Shown here piece after piece: positions 24,865 to 33,732 of a DNA stretch of 58,459 nt. Position 1 is the stretch's first letter; every line of letters starts with the position of its first letter. Source of the stretch: Verrucomicrobiota bacterium. GTDB lineage: Bacteria; Verrucomicrobiota; Verrucomicrobiia; Limisphaerales; J093. The notes under the pieces are model-generated. The model saw only the letters and a program-made list of their open reading frames with translations, searched no databases and had not been told where the DNA came from. The position numbers were made by a program, and so were the translations under genes. The stretch covers positions 1 through 58,459 of the forward strand of contig JAKLFY010000041.1 of the NCBI GenBank assembly GCA_022710935.1. The letters run 5' to 3'.

Positions 24865-26281
24865 GCTGACCTTCACCGTCCAGGATCGCGGGCTCGAATA
24901 CCTCGGCGCGGCGCGCATCGACGGGCCGCTCGTGGTCATCGAGCGCGTTCGCGACGTGGGCTTCGACGAGGTGGTGGAAATCCTCGATCCGGAAGGCCAT
25001 CCGCGCGTCGGACGCGTGCTCGACATTTCCGGTGAACACGCCGTCATCCAGGTCCTCGAAGGCACCACCGGACTGTCCAACCAAAGCCTGCGCGCGCGTT
25101 TCCTCGGCGCGAGTTTTCTCCTGCCCGTGTCGCGGCACATGCTGGGACGCGTCTTCGACGGCCTGGGGCGCCCCGCGGACGACGGGCCGCCGCCGCTCTC
25201 GGCGGATTTGCGAGATGTCAACGGACGCCCGATCAACCCTTGCGCCCGGCGCTATCCGCGCGAGTTCATCCAGACCGGCCTGTCCGCCATCGACGGCATG
25301 AACGCGCTGGTGCGCGGACAGAAACTGCCGATGTTCTCCGGGAACGGCCTGCCGCACGACCGCGTCGCGGCGCAGATTGTGCGCCAGGCGTGCCTGCTGG
25401 AAGAGCAGACCGCGTTCTCGATTGTGTTTGCCGCCATGGGCGTGAAGCACGAAGTGGCGGACTTCTTCATCCGGAATTTCGAGGATTCCGGAGCGCTGGC
25501 CCGGGTGGCCATGTTCCTCTGCCTCGCCGACGCGCCCAGCGTCGAGCGTCTGTTGACGCCACGGGTCGCCCTCACGGTGGCCGAGCACCTCGCCTTCGAC
25601 TGCGGCCAGCACGTTCTGGTGCTGCTGACCGACATGACCAACTATTGCGAGAGCCTGCGGGAAGTCGGCACCGCGCGCGGCGAAATCCCGGGGCGCAAAG
25701 GCTACCCGGGCTACCTCTATTCCGACCTGGCGAGCCTATACGAGCGCGCGGGGCGGATCGAGGGCTCGCCCGGCTCGATCACGCAGGTCGCGATCCTCAC
25801 CATGCCCGCCGACGACATCAGCCATCCCGTGCCCGACCTCACGGGCTACATCACCGAGGGCCAGATCGTGCTGGACCGCGAGCTCTTCCAACGCGCGATC
25901 TATCCGCCGATCGCCGGGCTGCCAAGCCTCTCGCGCCTGATGAAGGACGGCGTGGGCCGGGGCTTCACGCGCGACGATCATCCGGCCCTCGCAAGCCAGT
26001 TGTTCGCCTGCTATGCTTATGTGAAGAAGGTCCGCGCGCTGGCCGACGTCATCGGCGAGGAGGAACTCAATGGCCTCGACAGGCAATACATGCGGTTCGG
26101 CGAGGCCTTCGAGCGACGCTTCCTCAACCAGGGCGAATACGAGAATCGCTCGATCCAGACCACACTCGAACTCGGTTGGGATGTGCTCTCGATGCTTCCG
26201 CGCGACGAACTCCACCGCGCGAGCGACGCGCTGGTGGAGTTGCATTACCGGAACCAGGCTGCGTCACCGGCAGGCCCTTAG
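24857..26281 (+). CDS. V-type ATPase subunit B (non-catalytic nucleotide-binding)
   Basis: 474 residues from ATG 24857, overlapping subunit A by 8 nt. The P-loop position reads PMFSGNGLPHDRVAAQI rather than a Walker A, as expected for subunit B. Other landmarks: SAIDGMNALVRGQKLP, FAAMGVKHEVADFFI, LLTDMTNYCESLREV, GRKGYPGYLYSDLASLYERA and TMPADDISHPVPDLTGYITE. Its TAG stop codon (26279-26281) is the first three bases of a hairpin repeat. Confidence 0.97.
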   Translation: MSELTFTVQDRGLEYLGAARIDGPLVVIERVRDVGFDEVVEILDPEGHPRVGRVLDISGEHAVIQVLEGTTGLSNQSLRARFLGASFLLPVSRHMLGRVFDGLGRPADDGPPPLSADLRDVNGRPINPCARRYPREFIQTGLSAIDGMNALVRGQKLPMFSGNGLPHDRVAAQIVRQACLLEEQTAFSIVFAAMGVKHEVADFFIRNFEDSGALARVAMFLCLADAPSVERLLTPRVALTVAEHLAFDCGQHVLVLLTDMTNYCESLREVGTARGEIPGRKGYPGYLYSDLASLYERAGRIEGSPGSITQVAILTMPADDISHPVPDLTGYITEGQIVLDRELFQRAIYPPIAGLPSLSRLMKDGVGRGFTRDDHPALASQLFACYAYVKKVRALADVIGEEELNGLDRQYMRFGEAFERRFLNQGEYENRSIQTTLELGWDVLSMLPRDELHRASDALVELHYRNQAASPAGP

Positions 26282-26334
26282 CCCGGAAATTTCATGCCAG
26301 GACAACGACACAGATTCCCCGGGCTATGAAATGA
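26279..26334 (+). repeat. TAGCCCGGAA hairpin repeat between V-ATPase B and D genes
   Basis: TAGCCCGGAAATTTCATGCC, then a 20-nt spacer, then ATTCCCCGGGCTATGAAATG. AGCCCGG and CCGGGCT pair. The first TAG is the stop codon of subunit B. It occupies most of the 93-bp gap before subunit D, the largest gap in the second half of the operon. Confidence 0.75.
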
Positions 26335-26374
26335 AGGGCAGGACTCGAAACCCGGAATCCGCTCTATCCTCATC

Positions 26375-27031
26375 ATGCCCAAGCTGAACGTCCCACCCAC
26401 CAAGTCGAGGCTCCTCGCCCTGAAGCGACAGCTTGCTTTCGCCGAGGAAGGCTACGATCTGCTCGACCAGAAGCGGCAAATCCTCATCTTCGAGCTGATG
26501 AGCCGCCTGGATCGGGCGCAGGAAGCCGAGGGCCGGATCGAGGAAGCCCTGCGCCGTGCCTATGACGCTCTGGGCGAAGCCGTGCTGGACATAGGCTCGG
26601 CGGCCCTCGACTGCGCCGCCCTCGGCGTGCGGTTGGACCACCGCGTGGTGCTCGATCACCAGCCGCTCATGGGCCTGCACGTGCCCCATGTGCAGGCGCT
26701 GGTGGATGCCCCCGGCGCGCAGTTCGGCGTCAGCAGCACGTCCGCAAACACCGACCTGGCCATGCAGCGCTTCGTCGAGGTCCTGCCTCTGTTGGCGGAA
26801 CTGGCCGAGTTGGAAAACGCGGTCATCCGCCTGGCCCGCGAGTTGCGCAAGACCCAGCGCCGCTGCAATGCCCTCTCGAAGCTCTTCATCCCGGCGCACC
26901 GGGAGACGATCGCCTATATCACCGGCTCGCTCGAAGAGCGCGAGCGCGAGTCCTTCGTCATCCTCAAGATGATCCGGGAACGATACGGCGGAGCGGGTCA
27001 TGACCCCCAGCCAGACCCTCGCAGGCGATAA
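26375..27031 (+). CDS. V-type ATPase subunit D (rotor shaft)
   Basis: 218 residues from ATG 26375. MPKLNVPPTKSRLLALKRQL is the typical start (xxPTKxxLxxLKxxL). Long N- and C-terminal helices form the antiparallel coiled-coil shaft; LRKTQRRCNALSKLFIPAHR with ITGSLEERERESFVILKMIR is the conserved C-terminal block. It turns inside the A3B3 head and binds subunit F. It follows a hairpin repeat and ends 5 nt before another. Confidence 0.93.
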   Translation: MPKLNVPPTKSRLLALKRQLAFAEEGYDLLDQKRQILIFELMSRLDRAQEAEGRIEEALRRAYDALGEAVLDIGSAALDCAALGVRLDHRVVLDHQPLMGLHVPHVQALVDAPGAQFGVSSTSANTDLAMQRFVEVLPLLAELAELENAVIRLARELRKTQRRCNALSKLFIPAHRETIAYITGSLEERERESFVILKMIRERYGGAGHDPQPDPRRR

Positions 27032-27035
27032 CACC

Positions 27036-27209
27036 TTAGCCCGGACATTTCACATCGCTGCGCGTGATCGGATGTCCGGGCTGTGGCAAAACCGCGCCCA
27101 GAAAGGAAACCAAGAGCCTCCTGTCGGTCCTGAAGGCGTTCTGCCATGGAGACAGTGTGTTGCATTCCTGCTGCTTCTGAGCCAGGGGCGGTTTTGCTTT
27201 TCTAACCCG
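27036..27209 (+). repeat. Composite repeat: AGCCCGGACAT hairpin plus inverted-repeat-bounded ~128-bp element
   Basis: AGCCCGGACAT (27038-27048) pairs with ATGTCCGGGCT (27072-27082). Directly after comes GGCAAAACCGCGCCC (27085-27099), answered by GGGGCGGTTTTGC (27185-27197), then TTTTCTAACCCGCG. The same combination in the same order occurs at 33493-33668. Interior sequences share GACA-GTG/CTC-TGTTGC but otherwise differ. No convincing ORF. Confidence 0.75.
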
Positions 27210-27294
27210 CGTCGCAGAGGCTCTGCGCGCAAGGCTCGACGAAGCCGCGCTGCCCCGTTAGACTCTGCGGCTGGACGAACAAGACTTAAGGCGC

Positions 27295-27891
27295 ATGAAT
27301 CTGCCGAACAAACTCACGGTGTCGCGTTTTGCGCTCACGGTGGTCTTTCTCTGGGCGGTGTTGTCGCGCTCGCCCGTGAACGACACGCTGGCCCTGGTGT
27401 TTTTCTGCGCCGCAGGCATCACGGACTATCTGGACGGACGGATTGCCCGTCGGCGCGGTCTGATCACCAACTTCGGCATCCTCATGGATCCGCTGGCCGA
27501 CAAGGTTCTGATCTGTACGGCGTTCATCATGCTGCTCGAACGCGGCCGGATGAATCCGTCGGCTCCGGTGACGGTCGAGGGGTGGATGGTGGTGCTGATT
27601 GTGGCGCGCGAGCTGGCGATCACCGGCCTGCGCCTGCTGGCGGCGTCCAAGAGCATCGTGCTGGCGGCGGAGGGCTACGGCAAACACAAGACCGTCTCGC
27701 AGATCGTGGCGATCATTTCGTTGCTCGTGCTGGACGCGCACGTCGAGTGGTGGTCCTGGCTTCGCGGCCTGCTCGGGTGGTGGGTGCCTCCCTTCACCCA
27801 ACTGGCCCTCTATGTGACTGTTGTGCTGACCGTGACCTCCGGCGCCCTCTATCTCTGGCGAAACCGGACGCTCTATCTCGATGACATGTGA
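27295..27891 (+). CDS. pgsA: CDP-diacylglycerol--glycerol-3-phosphate 3-phosphatidyltransferase
   Basis: 198 residues from ATG 27295. The CDP-alcohol phosphotransferase signature is intact: DYLDGRIARRRG, then FGILMDPLADK (DX2DGX2ARX8GX3DX3D). The protein starts MNLPNKLTVSRFALTVVFLW and has about five or six membrane segments. PgsA makes phosphatidylglycerophosphate from CDP-diacylglycerol at the inner membrane. It overlaps the next gene, which encodes the phosphatase for the following step, by 11 nt. Confidence 0.95.
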   Translation: MNLPNKLTVSRFALTVVFLWAVLSRSPVNDTLALVFFCAAGITDYLDGRIARRRGLITNFGILMDPLADKVLICTAFIMLLERGRMNPSAPVTVEGWMVVLIVARELAITGLRLLAASKSIVLAAEGYGKHKTVSQIVAIISLLVLDAHVEWWSWLRGLLGWWVPPFTQLALYVTVVLTVTSGALYLWRNRTLYLDDM

Positions 27892-28405
27892 GCGCAAGTG
27901 GGGGGACGCCCTCGTCCTGTGGATCGCTCGAGGCTTCGACGTCGGGCGCGCGCCGGTCGCCCCGGGCACGTTCGGATCGGTGGTCGGCCTGGCCTGGACG
28001 CTCGTGTTGGTCGCGACGCGGAGCGTCTGGTGGTACGGACTGGGCGTTGCGGCGGGGCTGACTTTGTCGGTCGTTGTGTGCGGGCTGGCTGAGCGGATTC
28101 TTCGGGAACGCGATCCCGGATCGGTCGTGCTTGATGAGATCACGGCGCTTCCCTTGTGTTTCGCCGGATGGATCGGTCATCATCTCTGGGTGACAGGCGC
28201 GATGCCGGCGCCGGAGGCCTTCGTGACAGGGCGCGGGTGGCTGGTCTTGGCGGCCGGTTTTGTTGCCTTCCGTCTGCTCGATGTCCTCAAGCCCTGGCCC
28301 ATCCGTCAGAGCCAGGCGTTACCAGGAGGGTGGGGTGTCACAATCGACGATGTCCTGGCCGGCCTGGCCTCGAATATCGTCTGGATCCCCTGCGCCTGGC
28401 TCTAG
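27881..28405 (+). CDS. pgpA: Phosphatidylglycerophosphatase A
   Basis: 174 residues from ATG 27881, overlapping pgsA by 11 nt. Family landmarks are GRAPVAPGTFGSVVG, DPGSVVLDEITALPL, FRLLDVLKPWPIRQSQ and GGWGVTIDDVLAGLASNI. PgpA removes the phosphate from phosphatidylglycerophosphate to give phosphatidylglycerol, so pgsA-pgpA form a two-step operon. The TAG stop (28403-28405) is the first triplet of a TAGCCCGCATTTC repeat arm. Confidence 0.93.
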   Translation: MTCERKWGDALVLWIARGFDVGRAPVAPGTFGSVVGLAWTLVLVATRSVWWYGLGVAAGLTLSVVVCGLAERILRERDPGSVVLDEITALPLCFAGWIGHHLWVTGAMPAPEAFVTGRGWLVLAAGFVAFRLLDVLKPWPIRQSQALPGGWGVTIDDVLAGLASNIVWIPCAWL

Positions 28406-28440
28406 CCCGCATTTCTCACCATCTTCTGAAGACTCGTCTG
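28403..28440 (+). repeat. TAGCCCGCATTTCTCACC repeat arm (partial copy)
   Basis: TAGCCCGCATTTCTCACCAT then CTTCTGAAGACTCG. It matches the left arm of the hairpin family; the right arm is missing or degenerate, though CTTCTGAAG is itself a small palindrome. It begins at the pgpA stop codon and lies between convergent genes. Confidence 0.6.
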
Positions 28441-28465
28441 CAACACGTTCCACCGGTCAAGGGTT

Positions 28466-29872
28466 CTAGACCGGCGCCGGCCAGTCGTCGCCCAATGCAC
28501 TCGGGGCCTGCTGGCGCCACGCGCCGCGGGTGAAGTCGGGGACCGCCACGGGCGCGCTGCCTCGAGCCACGGAGGCGATGCTCAGCGGCACAACGCTGCT
28601 CCAGGTGGCGGCGTCATAAACGGTCATGTCGAGCGGGAGCCCCCGGCGCAGGCATTGGATCAGGCGCCAGTTCATGACGTAATCCATGCCGCCATGTCCG
28701 CCGGATTGACGGGCCTGGACATTGAGGCTTTTCCAGAAGGGATGACCGTGCTTGTCGTGATACGGTTGCAGCTCGGTGGTCCAACCTTCGCCCTGACCAT
28801 CCAGATGCAGCCGGGGCGGATAGTCACAGAAGGTGCCGGTGGTGCCCGCGATGAGGTTGATGCGGCTGTAGGGGCGCGACTGAGCCAGCGAGTACTGAAT
28901 CATGAGGGTGCGCCCCAGGGCGGTCTTCACCAGCGTCGTGTTGATGTCGCCGCAGGCAAACGCCCTGCCGCGGCTTGTGGACGCGCCGGATCGGGCTTCG
29001 AGACGCCGGCTCAGCGCGAGTTCGAGCGAGCTCATCGACACCAGGTAATCGAACGTGTCGCCGGCGTGGATAGCCATGTACTCCGCGACGGGGCCGAGTC
29101 CGTGGGTCGGGTAGAGGTTGCCGTCGAGGGTGGCGACGAACCGCCGGCGCCAGTTGGCCGGGCTGTCCTCGCGCAGCAGCCAATCGCGCGCCTCGTGGAG
29201 ATAGCCGGCCTCGCCGTGCGTCAACTCGCCCAAGACGCCCTGGCGCACCATGCGCAGCACCATGAGTTCGATCTCGCCGTAGCAGCAGTTTTCGAGCATC
29301 AGGCAGTGGCGGCGCGTCTGCTCGGCTGTGTCCACCAAACGCCAGCAATCGTCGAGTGTCATGGCGGCCGGCACCTCGATTGCAGCATGCTTGCCGTGGC
29401 GCATGGCGCTGACGGCCATCGGGACGTGCCAGTCCCAGGGCGTGGCGATGTAGACCAGGTCGAGATCGTCGCGCTGGCAGAGGCGCTCGAAGTCCGTCTC
29501 GCCCCCCGAATAGCCGTCAGGCTCCGGCTGGTCCTTCGCCGCGACACGCCGCCGGGCGGCCTCGACCCGATCCGGCACGATATCGCAGATGGCCTTGATC
29601 TGGACTCCGCCCAGTTCGATCAGGTTACCCAGCAAACTCGAGCCGCGGCTCCCGACACCGATGAAGCCGATGCGGACCGTGTCGAGGGCCGGGTGGCGCA
29701 ATCCAAAAACCCGTTGCTGTCCCGGTTGGGGCGGCGGCGGAGGCGGGTCCGCCGAGGCGGCCACAGTCTTTGCGATCAGGGCGCCACCGGCGCCCGCGGC
29801 GCCCGCAACGGCGAGGAAATCACGGCGCGAGAGGGAAGCGCCGTGAGCGGATGTGGTCTTGTGCGGCATCAT
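28466..29872 (-). CDS. Tat-exported Gfo/Idh/MocA-family protein, GH109-like
   Basis: 468 residues; ATG 29869 is an equal alternative start. A Tat signal is clear (SLSRRDFLAVAGAAGAGGAL). The Rossmann domain starts VRIGFIGVGSRGSSLLGNL (GxGxxG-type), with VYIATPWDWHVPMAVSAMRH and HAAIEVPAAMTLDDCW. GNLYPTHGLGPVAEYM and FDYLVSMSS resemble GH109 enzymes, NAD-dependent alpha-N-acetylgalactosaminidases such as Elizabethkingia NagA. NAD would be bound in the cytoplasm before Tat export of the folded protein. The GH109 match is strong by recall; substrate is unproven. Confidence 0.82.
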   Translation of the reverse strand: MMPHKTTSAHGASLSRRDFLAVAGAAGAGGALIAKTVAASADPPPPPPQPGQQRVFGLRHPALDTVRIGFIGVGSRGSSLLGNLIELGGVQIKAICDIVPDRVEAARRRVAAKDQPEPDGYSGGETDFERLCQRDDLDLVYIATPWDWHVPMAVSAMRHGKHAAIEVPAAMTLDDCWRLVDTAEQTRRHCLMLENCCYGEIELMVLRMVRQGVLGELTHGEAGYLHEARDWLLREDSPANWRRRFVATLDGNLYPTHGLGPVAEYMAIHAGDTFDYLVSMSSLELALSRRLEARSGASTSRGRAFACGDINTTLVKTALGRTLMIQYSLAQSRPYSRINLIAGTTGTFCDYPPRLHLDGQGEGWTTELQPYHDKHGHPFWKSLNVQARQSGGHGGMDYVMNWRLIQCLRRGLPLDMTVYDAATWSSVVPLSIASVARGSAPVAVPDFTRGAWRQQAPSALGDDWPAPV

Positions 29873-29983
29873 AATGTCCTCTGAAATCGCTTCGAGTCGT
29901 CCGCGCCCTGTCCGGTCTTCTCACCCGCCAACCGCTCCCGCCAGGGGGGCGCGGACCGCCCGGCAGCCGGGGCCCGGCGCGTG

Positions 29984-31477
29984 TCAAGGCTCGCCGGTGC
30001 GGTCGATGGTCGTCGCAACGCGCCGGAAATGGTGGCCGATGATGGCCATCTCGATCGCCTGGCGAAACTGGTGTGGACGCAACAACAGGGTGGTCCAGAG
30101 AAGCCGCCAGTAGGCCCGCCGCCCGCGGTGAGCGACGCCGAGAACCCAGAACGACTTGAGAAAGGCGCGCACGTCGCTGGGCGAAAGACGGAGTGCGGGT
30201 CCGCGCCGCGGCTGGTGTTGGCGCAGGAAGTTGCGGATGCGCTGGTAGTAGGCGCGGGGTTCGTAGAGTCGATTCATCAGGTCGCGATAGCCGGAAAGGA
30301 GGAAATCGCGATTGAGTTTCGGACGGAAATTCAGCTCGGCTTGGGTGTTGTTGCCGCTGCTCTCGCGCTCGAGGCGCCCTTCGCGCTTGAGCCGCTCGTA
30401 GAGGCGGGTCCGCGGCAGCGCCGTCAGCAGACCCACCATCGCGGTCACCACCCCGGATCGCTGGATGAACTCGAACTGGCGTTTGAAAATGTCCGCCGGG
30501 TCGCTGTCGAATCCGACGATGAACCCGCCCATCACTTCGAGGCCGGCCTGCTGCATCGTCCGCACGGCCGACATCAGGTCGCGTCCGCGGTTCTGCATCT
30601 TGTGGCACTCGGCCAGCGACTCGGCGGAGGGCGTCTCGATTCCGACGAAGACCTTGGTGAAGCCGGCCTGGACCATCAACCGCAGCAGCTCCGGATCGTC
30701 GGCCAGGTTGACCGAGGCCTCGGTCAGGAAGCCCCCCGGCGCGCGCGTGCGGGTCCGCCACTCGATCAGCGCCCGGAGCAAGGCGCGGGCGCGCCGCTTG
30801 TCGCCGATGAAATTGTCATCGACCACGAACACCATGTCCTTCCAGCCCGCCCGGCGCAGCGTTTCGAGTTCCGCCACCAACTGCGCCGGCGTCTTGGTCC
30901 GCGGCACGCGGCCGTTCATGACGATGATGTCGCAGAATTCGCAGTCGAATGGGCAGCCGCGCGAGAACTGGACCGCCATCGTGACGTAATTGCGCAGGTC
31001 GATCAGATCCCAGCGCGGGATCGGCGTGCGCGTGACATCGGGGAATCCGCAAGCCCGGTACACGGTCTTGAGAGTGCCCTGTTCAAGATCCCGCACCAGC
31101 TCCGGCATGACGTCCTCAGCCTCGCCCAGGACGACATGCGGCACCTCGGGGAACTCCTCGTGGCCGGTGGTGAAGAGCGGGCCGCCCCCGATGAGCGGCT
31201 TGGCGGCCGCGGCGCAACGGGCCACCACATCGAGCACTGACGCCCGCTGGATGCGCATCGCGCTGAGCATGACGTAGTCGGCCCACCGCAGATGTTCATC
31301 CCGCAGGCGCTCGACGTTCAAATCCACCACCCGCAGCGACCAATCCGCCGGCAGCATGGCCGCGACGGTCAGCAGGCCCAAGGGGGGGAACGCCGCGCGT
31401 TTGGACACCATCCGGACGACATGACGAAAACTCCAAAAGGTATCTGGCGTCTGGGGACTGACTAACAGGATCTTCAT
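29984..31477 (-). CDS. B12-binding radical SAM protein (DUF4070-type C-terminus)
   Basis: 497 residues from ATG 31477 (MKILLVSPQTPDTFWSFRHV). N-terminal cobalamin-binding-like domain (residues 1-140; LSAMRIQRASVLDVVARCAA, IGGGPLFTTG). Radical SAM core with the cluster motif FSRGCPFDCEFCDIIVMNGR near residue 168, then VFVVDDNFIGDKRRA and VGIETPSAESLAECHKMQN. The C-terminus (LNFRPKLNRDFLLSGYRDL; LYEPRAYYQRIRNFL) fits DUF4070. Hopanoid C-2 methylase HpnP belongs to this architecture, but so do many uncharacterised proteins; no hopanoid genes are nearby. ATG 31513 would add twelve residues. Confidence 0.85.
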   Translation of the reverse strand: MKILLVSPQTPDTFWSFRHVVRMVSKRAAFPPLGLLTVAAMLPADWSLRVVDLNVERLRDEHLRWADYVMLSAMRIQRASVLDVVARCAAAAKPLIGGGPLFTTGHEEFPEVPHVVLGEAEDVMPELVRDLEQGTLKTVYRACGFPDVTRTPIPRWDLIDLRNYVTMAVQFSRGCPFDCEFCDIIVMNGRVPRTKTPAQLVAELETLRRAGWKDMVFVVDDNFIGDKRRARALLRALIEWRTRTRAPGGFLTEASVNLADDPELLRLMVQAGFTKVFVGIETPSAESLAECHKMQNRGRDLMSAVRTMQQAGLEVMGGFIVGFDSDPADIFKRQFEFIQRSGVVTAMVGLLTALPRTRLYERLKREGRLERESSGNNTQAELNFRPKLNRDFLLSGYRDLMNRLYEPRAYYQRIRNFLRQHQPRRGPALRLSPSDVRAFLKSFWVLGVAHRGRRAYWRLLWTTLLLRPHQFRQAIEMAIIGHHFRRVATTIDRTGEP

Positions 31478-31547
31478 GCAGTGTGTGCCGTCTCGAGGAC
31501 CGGCCGCGTTCATCGGCGGTCAGCCTCGCTGGCAGTGTGGCGGCCGT

Positions 31548-33371
31548 TCAATGGACAAGTTCAAGGAAACCGAACTTTGCCGGCGTGTGCGCGGTGGCCG
31601 CGGCGGTCGGGTTCCAGGCCAGAAAGGCCCGTTCCGTGGCGGCGTGTCGATAGAGGTTGAGGCGCCAGCGCGCGCCTGGCTCGGGCTTGGTCGGACTGAG
31701 AGCCGCAAGCGGAATCCGGAATTCGGTTGTCCAGACCTTGGTCTTGCGGTCCAGGCGGACGGCCGATTCGAACCCGCTGCTCCAGTCGAAGTCCTTGTCC
31801 CGTCCCCGGATGGCCAGGTCCAACTGCTCACCTGTCGGAGCCACCTCGAATTCCGTGTAGTGATCGGGCCGGGCCGGATCGGTTCCGATGAACGCCTCGA
31901 CAACGTCGCGTTCCCACAGCCCGAGGCGCTCCTTGTCTTTGAGGACAGGCGCGAATGTGGCGAGGGTCTCGTAAGGCGCCTCGAACCCGAAATAGAGATG
32001 CGAGTCGGACCAGAGGACACGGGCCGTTGTGGCCAAATCGGGCCGTGCGGCGCCATCTTTCAGAAGGTACTCCAGACGCACGGGCGATGCGGCCTGCCAG
32101 GCCGGCTCGTTCAGGCGCCCGTTCGGTTTGAAATCCCTGTCGATCTTCTTTGCCTGAAGCACCGGCAGAGGCAGCGATCGCACCAGCAATCGCCGGGCGT
32201 TGTCGAAGTAGACCTTCCGCAGCACGCTGGCCGGCAAGTCGATGGCGTCGATCTTCCAGTCCCCCTGAATGGGCGTCATGTGCTCGAATTGGCGGTCGGA
32301 GGTCTCGAGCCACCGCCAGTGCTTTTCGTAGAACTCGATGGCATCCTCGTCGGTCGGCGGCGAGCCGCTGCCGCCCGACCCGAGTGTGAGGTTTGCGTAC
32401 ACCATGAAATCCGTGCCGAACAGAATGCGGTCCTGGTGTTTGACAAAGAGCCGATGCACGCGCGCCGGATCGTGGCGTCCAATCTCCGGGATGCGCGCCG
32501 CGAGGTCGGCGTGCATGTTGGGGCGCTTGTCCAGGGCCTGCTCGACCCAGTCAATGTCCTCGGCGTTGTTGGCGAAATGCACGCAGACAAACGTGGTCTG
32601 CGGGTGGCGCTCGATCACGCGGTCCAGCGCTGCCAGAAGCTCGTGGAACGGCGGGTATTTCGCCGGGTCGCCAAACCACCATTGCGGGTGGTCCTTGAGC
32701 TCGCGCCAGCGTTCGTTGTCGGCATTGTAGGGCTTCCAGAACGCCTGCGGATCCGCCACGTGAATCGACACGGGCATCCCCAGCTCCCCGCAGCGCCGCC
32801 AGACCGGATCAAGCTTCGGATCGTCCACGCGGATCAGCCGGCCAGCCTTGTCTTTCAGATAAAGACCCAGGCGCTTGTATTCCTTGAAGCCCGCCGCCCC
32901 GAGCCGATACCCCTCCTCGATCTGTTGCACGGCACGCTCCGGGAAGTCGGGATCGTCCCATCCGGCGAAGTCCAGACTCATGTAATACAGGAAGCGGCCC
33001 GGGTAGAGGCGATCGGCCAGCTCCTTGTTCCGCTCGAATTCGGATTTCTCGCCCGGCTTGTGCGTGACGAAGCCTCCGCTCAGATTCACAACCAGCCCGA
33101 CCCCGACGGTGTCCATCAGGCGCATGTCCCTTCCCAGCGCCGCCTCGCTCGAATCGACGTGTTGATGGAGATCGATGAGCCGATGCTCGGCGCGCCACGC
33201 GGCGGTGGTCTGTCGGGTGGCTTCATCGGCCAGTCCGGTGATGGGAACAAGCAAGGCGGCCGCCAGGAGCCAGGGGCGGAGCGATCGCCGGGCGGGCGGG
33301 ATCGAGACGCAGGGGATCGTCAGACGGCGGTTCACAGCGGCAGCCAGAGGAAATGGAAAGCGAGTGCTCAT
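31548..33371 (-). CDS. Exported amidohydrolase-family protein with C-terminal CBM9-like domain
   Basis: 607 residues from ATG 33371, with a signal sequence after a long n-region (RRSLRPWLLAAALLVPITGLA). Residues about 60-420 form an amidohydrolase TIM barrel: HRLIDLHQHVDSS (metal-binding HxH on strand 1), MPVSIHVADPQAFW, FVCVHFANNAEDIDW and ILFGTDFMVYANL. Residues about 425-605 resemble carbohydrate-binding family 9 (FKPNGRLNEPAWQAAS, TARVLWSDSHLYFGFEA, TTEFRIPLAAL). The pairing suggests a secreted hydrolase acting near carbohydrate. Substrate unknown. Confidence 0.8.
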   Translation of the reverse strand: MSTRFPFPLAAAVNRRLTIPCVSIPPARRSLRPWLLAAALLVPITGLADEATRQTTAAWRAEHRLIDLHQHVDSSEAALGRDMRLMDTVGVGLVVNLSGGFVTHKPGEKSEFERNKELADRLYPGRFLYYMSLDFAGWDDPDFPERAVQQIEEGYRLGAAGFKEYKRLGLYLKDKAGRLIRVDDPKLDPVWRRCGELGMPVSIHVADPQAFWKPYNADNERWRELKDHPQWWFGDPAKYPPFHELLAALDRVIERHPQTTFVCVHFANNAEDIDWVEQALDKRPNMHADLAARIPEIGRHDPARVHRLFVKHQDRILFGTDFMVYANLTLGSGGSGSPPTDEDAIEFYEKHWRWLETSDRQFEHMTPIQGDWKIDAIDLPASVLRKVYFDNARRLLVRSLPLPVLQAKKIDRDFKPNGRLNEPAWQAASPVRLEYLLKDGAARPDLATTARVLWSDSHLYFGFEAPYETLATFAPVLKDKERLGLWERDVVEAFIGTDPARPDHYTEFEVAPTGEQLDLAIRGRDKDFDWSSGFESAVRLDRKTKVWTTEFRIPLAALSPTKPEPGARWRLNLYRHAATERAFLAWNPTAAATAHTPAKFGFLELVH

Positions 33372-33492
33372 TCGAAGACGCCGCGATTAAAGCCCTTCCG
33401 TGGTCCGTGCGCAACCAGTTTGCACTCGAGTCACTCCCCAGATGAAATCCGTGGCCAATGAGTCAAGTTTTCGCGCCGCGCAGCGGCGCCCC

Positions 33493-33732
33493 TTAGCCCG
33501 GATTCCTCACCACCGGGAAGATGACAACGAAATCCGGGCTGTGGCAAAACCGCGCCCGCACAGGGGAAAATGAGGTTCAGAGCGCTTCCGAATTCTCGCA
33601 GGTGCGGCGACACTCTGTTGCCCAGTTCCCTCCATCCGCTCGGGCGCGGTTTTGCTTTTCTAACCTGCATGCTTGCTTCTCTTGAGAACTCCGGCTTCGC
33701 GGTGGAACAAGTGGTGAGAAATGCAGGTTAGC
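33493..33732 (+). repeat. Composite repeat array: two hairpin repeats flanking a GGCAAAACCGCGCCC element
   Basis: Three parts in series. First AGCCCGGATT (33495-33504) pairs with AATCCGGGCT (33531-33540). Then GGCAAAACCGCGCCC (33543-33557) is answered by GGGCGCGGTTTTGC (33642-33655). Then CTAACCTGCAT (33660-33670) pairs with ATGCAGGTTAG (33721-33731). The first two parts repeat 27036-27209. The remaining 33372-33816 sequence shows no gene. A short ORF across it (LEKQNRARADGGNWATECRR) looks like a spurious translation of the repeat. Confidence 0.78.

Noticed and set aside
20288-25236. Very long minus-strand ORFs (834 and 847 codons) opposite the V-ATPase genes
   Set aside because: They are mirror frames of highly biased GC-rich coding sequence, rich in His, Arg, Gly and Gln and without motifs. 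The plus-strand products are unmistakable.
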